Below are positions 60,499 to 64,000 of a stretch of DNA of 64,000 nucleotides, in pieces (positions within the stretch are counted from its first letter, which is position 1; each line of letters begins with the position of its first letter). The translations under genes were made by a program, and so were the position numbers. The stretch lies in the NCBI RefSeq assembly GCF_000002875.2, contig NC_009420.2, positions 2,604,320 to 2,668,319 on the forward strand, read 5' to 3'. The notes under the pieces were generated by a model, which worked only from the letters and a program-made list of their open reading frames with translations, did no database searches and was not told where the DNA came from. The stretch is from Leishmania infantum JPCM5 (lineage: Eukaryota > Euglenozoa > Kinetoplastea > Trypanosomatida > Trypanosomatidae).

Positions 60499-60922
60499 CT
60501 TTTACGGGAAACAGAAAGACGCGCGGTTCACAGGTGAAAAAATATGAGTGTTCTGCATGTTGTACCAAAGTGTAGAGAGAATGCATGCAAAGAGTGTGAG
60601 AAGGAAAAAACAAAATGCAGAACAACAGTGCAGAAGAGCGAGAAGATATTCGACAGACACGATGCATCTCCACCCATGCATACCTTTCGTGAAACAGGCC
60701 TAAAGCGCGGAGGCGCAAGAGCCAATCTGTGGCGTACAGACCAAAACAGTCCGAGTGCCGAGACTTCTCGGAAGCAAATATAATGCCAACGTCATATTTT
60801 TTTTTTCGTTCTTCACACTAAAATAGTAAGTCATGGTCGTTGAATAGCAGAACAATACCGCGTGTAACACACACACACACGCAAACAAAAAAGGCTGCAC
60901 TGTTGTCGAGCTACGAGCTCAA
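60499..60922. other. Intergenic stretch between EIF3C and small protein gene
   Basis: I see no gene. A T-run on the plus strand near 60798-60807 and a short (AC)n near 60868-60881 are present. Confidence 0.65.
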
Positions 60923-61420
60923 CTATCTCATCAGTGCGTCCATCATTTGGAGAGTGCTGCTTACACGCTTGCGTTCATCTGCAGCAGCACCGCACTCCAT
61001 CAAGTTCTCCAGCGACGCTCTGATACGGCGCCACGTGAGTCGCAGCTCTGGAGCATGCAGAAGCTCTGCTCCGTGCCACTTCACCACGTCATGCAGTCTT
61101 GCAGCAGCCACGAAACATTCCTCGGTGCGTAAGCACTCGCACAGACGCGGCACATAACTGGACACCTGTTCTGGATGCAACGACGCAACCTCATCCTCCG
61201 TCAGCGCCAAGAACGACTGCTCGGGGGTCTCGAAAAACGTTTGGTCCTCATCGCGACCCCGTTCCGTTGGGATTAGCCACGACTGAGTTCCACCCAAGAG
61301 GCGCACTTGGTTGTTGAACAGCAACACCGCCGCCTTAAGCTCACATGCTGCCTCGTCCACGCTTTGGCGATTCGCCTTCTCGACATCCCCGATGCGTCTC
61401 AGCAACGTGGCTGCATCCAT
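60923..61420 (-). CDS. Conserved-looking 165-aa protein of unknown function
   Basis: A helix-rich soluble protein without a family I recognise. Residues 1-45 (MDAATLLRRIGDVEKANRQSVDEAACELKAAVLLFNNQVRLLGG) look amphipathic. The middle is acidic, and the C-terminal half (ARLHDVVKWHGAELLHAPELRLTWRRIRASLENLMECG) resembles a helical bundle. The frame opens at 61504 with GTG, and upstream residues are Pro-rich, so I start at the ATG at 61418-61420. I think it is a real gene because the composition is unlike the flanking low-complexity frames. Confidence 0.65.
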   Translation of the reverse strand: MDAATLLRRIGDVEKANRQSVDEAACELKAAVLLFNNQVRLLGGTQSWLIPTERGRDEDQTFFETPEQSFLALTEDEVASLHPEQVSSYVPRLCECLRTEECFVAAARLHDVVKWHGAELLHAPELRLTWRRIRASLENLMECGAAADERKRVSSTLQMMDALMR

Positions 61421-61571
61421 CTCTCCTTCTTTGTGTTTGTGTAGTTTTCTCGCCGCTTTGCGGGCGTACGTGGGGGAGGGGGGGGGGAGGGGGTCGGACG
61501 GCACACGTATGGGGCTGGCAGAAGACTCTTAGACGAAGACGGAAAAGCAGCAGAGAGAAAGTAGTGGAACG

Positions 61572-62066
61572 TCACGAGAGCCTTCGCAGATAAGAGACCA
61601 ACACGTCAGTACCCCACCTGCTGGGATGGGACAGCAGTACATTCTTCACCAGCTTCGTATCCTCAACAGACTCTGCCACGACAAAGCAACTGTTCACCCC
61701 CGCCGATGTGACGGCGACGACACCGGCAATATGCTTCAGCTTCACCACCACCGCCAGATACGGCGTGTTGCGCACGAGAAGATACTTTGACGGCTTTGTT
61801 GACACAATGTACCCACGAATCGGTGAAGCCGGGGGAGGTGAGACACTCAGGCACAGCGCCCGTCCAAAAAGCGGAAAACCGTCGAGCGATATCAACGCCT
61901 CCTGTGCCGCCGACGATTCTGTAAAGGAGATCATCGCCCGACCCTCTCGCACGTCCACTACAATGTCCTCCACAGATTGCACCCTCTCGAACACCCGCAA
62001 AAGCGTGCGCCGAGTATGCTCGACTCCGACGGGAAACGTTACATTTGTCACCTCGATAAACTCCAT
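61572..62066 (-). CDS. RRM-like small protein, 164 aa
   Basis: The N-terminal 80 residues resemble an RNA-recognition motif: MEFIEVTNVTF as RNP2-like strand, a helix TRRTLLRVFERVQSVEDI, then GRAMISFTESSAAQEALISLDGFPLFGRALCLSVS, where GRAMISF sits in the RNP1 position. RNP1 lacks its usual aromatic triplet, so RNA binding is uncertain. The C-terminal half (YLLVRNTPYLAVVVKLKHIAGVVAVTSAG) may be a second related fold. The frame is open to 62270, but I prefer the ATG at 62064-62066, at the start of the first strand. The gene lies next to the MYST acetyltransferase with only about 430 bp between. Confidence 0.7.
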   Translation of the reverse strand: MEFIEVTNVTFPVGVEHTRRTLLRVFERVQSVEDIVVDVREGRAMISFTESSAAQEALISLDGFPLFGRALCLSVSPPPASPIRGYIVSTKPSKYLLVRNTPYLAVVVKLKHIAGVVAVTSAGVNSCFVVAESVEDTKLVKNVLLSHPSRWGTDVLVSYLRRLS

Positions 62067-62499
62067 GTTGTCCGCGCCTGTACTTCTTGATCTGCTGCAG
62101 GATAATTTTTCTCTTCGACAAGTAGGATGCCCGCAGGGCCCTGCAAGCGACGAACCAGACATGAAACGCACCCCACAACCACGGCTATAAGGGTCACGGC
62201 CGTTGCTCACGACACAGTCCCGAAGCACAGAGAGCAAAGCAGAAACACCATCAGGAAGAGAAGTTGGCACAGAGAGACAATATCAGAAAGCAGAGTTGAC
62301 CATCAAGCCTGAAGAAACATGCCGAAAAAGCGCATTCTCACCCGGCGAGCTGCGGACTTACGAGTTCATACGCTGTCCATAACAAGACCACGTTCCCCAC
62401 AAACACTCATTTCTCTGTTCTGTTTCATAGTCGTTGTTGGCCTACCTTATCGTATTTCACACACACACACACACACAAACAATAACAGTCATCAATCCT
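62067..62499. other. Intergenic stretch between RRM-like gene and MYST gene
   Basis: I see no gene. A (CA)n microsatellite lies at 62458-62477, about 20 bp beyond the acetyltransferase stop codon. Confidence 0.65.
62458..62477. repeat. (CA)n microsatellite in MYST gene 3' UTR
   Basis: A CA run of about 20 bp on the plus strand, TG in the sense transcript. Confidence 0.9.
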
Positions 62500-63339
62500 T
62501 CACGATGGCGCGCTGGTCCAATACAGCTTTTCAGCCGCAAGGCGCCGCTTCAGGAGTTCCAGCTTCTCCGAGGCGTTAACCACAAGGAGGGGCCCTTGCT
62601 TACCGACGCTAAAAAGAACATTCAAGTCCTGCAGCGCGACCAGAACGTCTTCGACAATCAGACTTGACACCTTGCTCAGCTCCCCCAACGTCACCGGGGA
62701 ACCTTGTTCACTGAGCGCGAACACGGCAAGCAGCACCTCCTCACGCCAAACTTTACGAAAAAGAGCATTGCCGCTCTTGCTAAGCGGGCGCTCAGGGGTG
62801 CCGACCATCCCCTCGAGCCGTGCAATTTCATAGGAGAGTCGGACAAGAAAGCTACCATAGCCTTTTGATCGAAAAGGCGGCAGCACCATCACGCACGATA
62901 GCGTGTTCACACAACTAGAGCTGCTCATCCATTCTTTGCTAAAGTAGCCCACAAAGTGAAACCCCTCATCATCGACCTCGAACAGCGCATTGAACGAGAA
63001 AAAGTGAACATCATCTAGTGTCACCTTGTCGATGAGAAACAGTTTTGATAGCAAGCAAATTCGTCGTGCCATAGCGGCACAATGTGGCTTTCTACCATCG
63101 AGCACAAACACACAAAGACGACGCTCCTCGTCTCTATAAATCTCATCGCCCGGGATCCAAAATGCATTACTACAACGTTGCAGATGCTGCTGTAAATGGC
63201 CCGCATGTGCAAATGTGCACAGGCACGAATCGCAGAGGTAGATGGTGCCTCTGTGGTTGGACAACGAACATGCAGTGTGCTCAGCCACACCACAAAAAGA
63301 GTGGCGCGGTGATACAACTTGCACGGAAACGACGTTCAT
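62500..63339 (-). CDS. HAT3: MYST-family histone acetyltransferase, likely HAT3
   Basis: A 279-aa MYST acetyltransferase, which transfers acetyl groups to histone tails. The MYST C2HC zinc finger is present at about residues 33-55 (YLCDSCLCTFAHAGHLQQHLQRC). FHFVGYFSKEW and CVMVLPPFRSKGYGSFLV follow, with the active-site-region Cys and the acetyl-CoA-binding RxxGxG (RSKGYG). Then comes GMVGTPERPLSKSG, the family TPERPLS element. No chromodomain is present. The short length and recalled synteny fit HAT3 of T. brucei and Leishmania, a histone H4 acetyltransferase. The frame is open to 63507, but the pyrimidine tract and AG at 63389-63425 lie inside that stretch, so I start at the ATG at 63337-63339. 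Confidence 0.85.
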   Translation of the reverse strand: MNVVSVQVVSPRHSFCGVAEHTACSLSNHRGTIYLCDSCLCTFAHAGHLQQHLQRCSNAFWIPGDEIYRDEERRLCVFVLDGRKPHCAAMARRICLLSKLFLIDKVTLDDVHFFSFNALFEVDDEGFHFVGYFSKEWMSSSSCVNTLSCVMVLPPFRSKGYGSFLVRLSYEIARLEGMVGTPERPLSKSGNALFRKVWREEVLLAVFALSEQGSPVTLGELSKVSSLIVEDVLVALQDLNVLFSVGKQGPLLVVNASEKLELLKRRLAAEKLYWTSAPS

Positions 63340-63388
63340 ACCATCACGCCCACAGTCGTCGAATCCGGCACTAGTGTTCCTTTCTGTC

Positions 63389-63425
63389 CTGCAAGAACCG
63401 AAACCGTGAAAAAAGGGGGAAGAAG
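63389..63425 (-). promoter_or_regulatory. Candidate trans-splice acceptor of MYST gene
   Basis: On the minus strand a pyrimidine tract (CTTCTTCCCCCTTTTTTC, 63425-63408) is followed by CTTGCAG with AG at 63390-63389, 50 nt upstream of the chosen ATG. It is inferred from sequence only and supports the shorter protein start. Confidence 0.5.
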
Positions 63426-64000
63426 CACAGAAGTAGGGCAGCAAGCAACGAACACACACCACATTCATCCCTAAAACGCGAAGGTTTTCCAGTGCACGTC
63501 CCTGCAAGGGAACACATGACTATCAGCATACTTTGAGCCTTCCACGCCTCTGCTAGAAGCGGAACTCTTGCCACAAGTCCACTCAGTGTGGCAGAATCCT
63601 GGGAATAATAAAACAAAGCAATCCCTTACCGAGAACACCCTACCACGGAAAAAGCGCGATTATAGCGGATGGCAGAGATGCGCACAGCCCTGCCACGCTC
63701 TTCAATTTTGATTTCATTTCTCTGGCGGGTCCTAGTATAAAATCCAGAAACAAAAACATGAAAAGCACGAAGGCCAGTCAGCACACAGCCAAACGTCTTG
63801 CACACCTACAAACCTGCATGAAGACAGTGCTACAATACACTACTACGTGTTTTGAGTTTGTTGGACAAGTCCCGAATTCTAGCCAACAGAAGTCCTAATG
63901 ATGACCGAGGTCGACCGCACCAGAGGCCGGACGATAAACGGCCGGACCAGCAGCGTAACCCTCACCAATATCGAAGGAGAAGTCCCACGGCTTTCGGTCC
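63426..64000. other. Right-end intergenic stretch
   Basis: I see no gene on either strand. It is probably the leader of the MYST gene and the 3' UTR of the next gene beyond the window. Confidence 0.6.

Noticed and set aside
59629..60537. Plus-strand frame of 302 codons
   Set aside because: It is antisense to eIF3c and consists of Leu/Arg/Val-rich shadow sequence without a domain.
1..64000. CRISPR arrays, bacterial operons, rRNA genes or a strand-switch region
   Set aside because: No regular spaced repeats, Shine-Dalgarno-linked genes, rRNA sequence or change of coding strand is seen; all convincing genes are on the minus strand.

Overview
The window looks like nuclear DNA of a trypanosomatid, most likely Leishmania or a close relative in the Leishmaniinae. 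Every convincing gene lies on the minus strand, none has a visible intron, and genes are separated by untranslated stretches that are pyrimidine-rich on the coding strand. These are the marks of one polycistronic unit processed by trans-splicing and polyadenylation. The gene content is kinetoplastid-specific: an RNA-editing KREPA protein, a MYST acetyltransferase, BDF1-type bromodomain and front-end desaturase genes, and two copies of a roughly 580-bp dispersed repeat that resembles Leishmania SIDER2 retroposons. From memory, the order CCT8, KREPA2, PDI, desaturase, eIF3c, HAT matches Leishmania major chromosome 36 and part of Trypanosoma brucei chromosome 10. That is recall, not a database result. 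I cannot assign a species.

Transcription runs right to left. From right to left the window holds: a MYST histone acetyltransferase, a small RRM-like protein, a small conserved protein, eIF3c with an RGG tail, an OMS1-like methyltransferase relative, a coiled-coil protein, a cytochrome-b5 front-end desaturase, a secreted PDI with two CGHC sites, a small OB-fold-like protein, KREPA2, an L1-family nucleolar protein, CCT-theta, a leucine-rich-repeat protein, Nup155, a small single-pass membrane protein, dispersed repeat copy 2, bromodomain factor 1, an EVE-domain protein and a proline-rich protein with a possible ankyrin-like end. Next come the trifunctional tRNA ligase Trl1, a 77-aa protein, a TMEM65 protein with EF-hands, an amino-acid permease, repeat copy 1, a SET-domain protein, a hotdog thioesterase, UFL1, an AFG1-type mitochondrial ATPase, a SET-domain pseudogene and an FCP/SCP-like phosphatase. 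The leftmost 3.7 kb and the 4.5-8.0 kb stretch are gene-poor and strongly purine-rich on the plus strand.

The genes do not form one pathway, as is usual for such units. Some themes recur. Chromatin is represented by a bromodomain protein, a MYST acetyltransferase, a SET protein and a dead SET gene. Mitochondrial functions include AFG1, the TMEM65/EF-hand protein, KREPA2 and possibly the OB-fold and OMS1-like proteins. RNA and translation functions include Trl1, eIF3c and the L1-family protein. Proteostasis functions include CCT8, PDI and UFL1. The points most worth a second look are the EF-hand/TMEM65 architecture, the decayed SET gene, the two almost identical 580-bp direct repeats bracketing about 15 kb, the SPF-rich linker of KREPA2, a strong stem-loop that pairs best in the sense RNA downstream of KREPA2, and the degenerate SAM motif of the OMS1-like protein.
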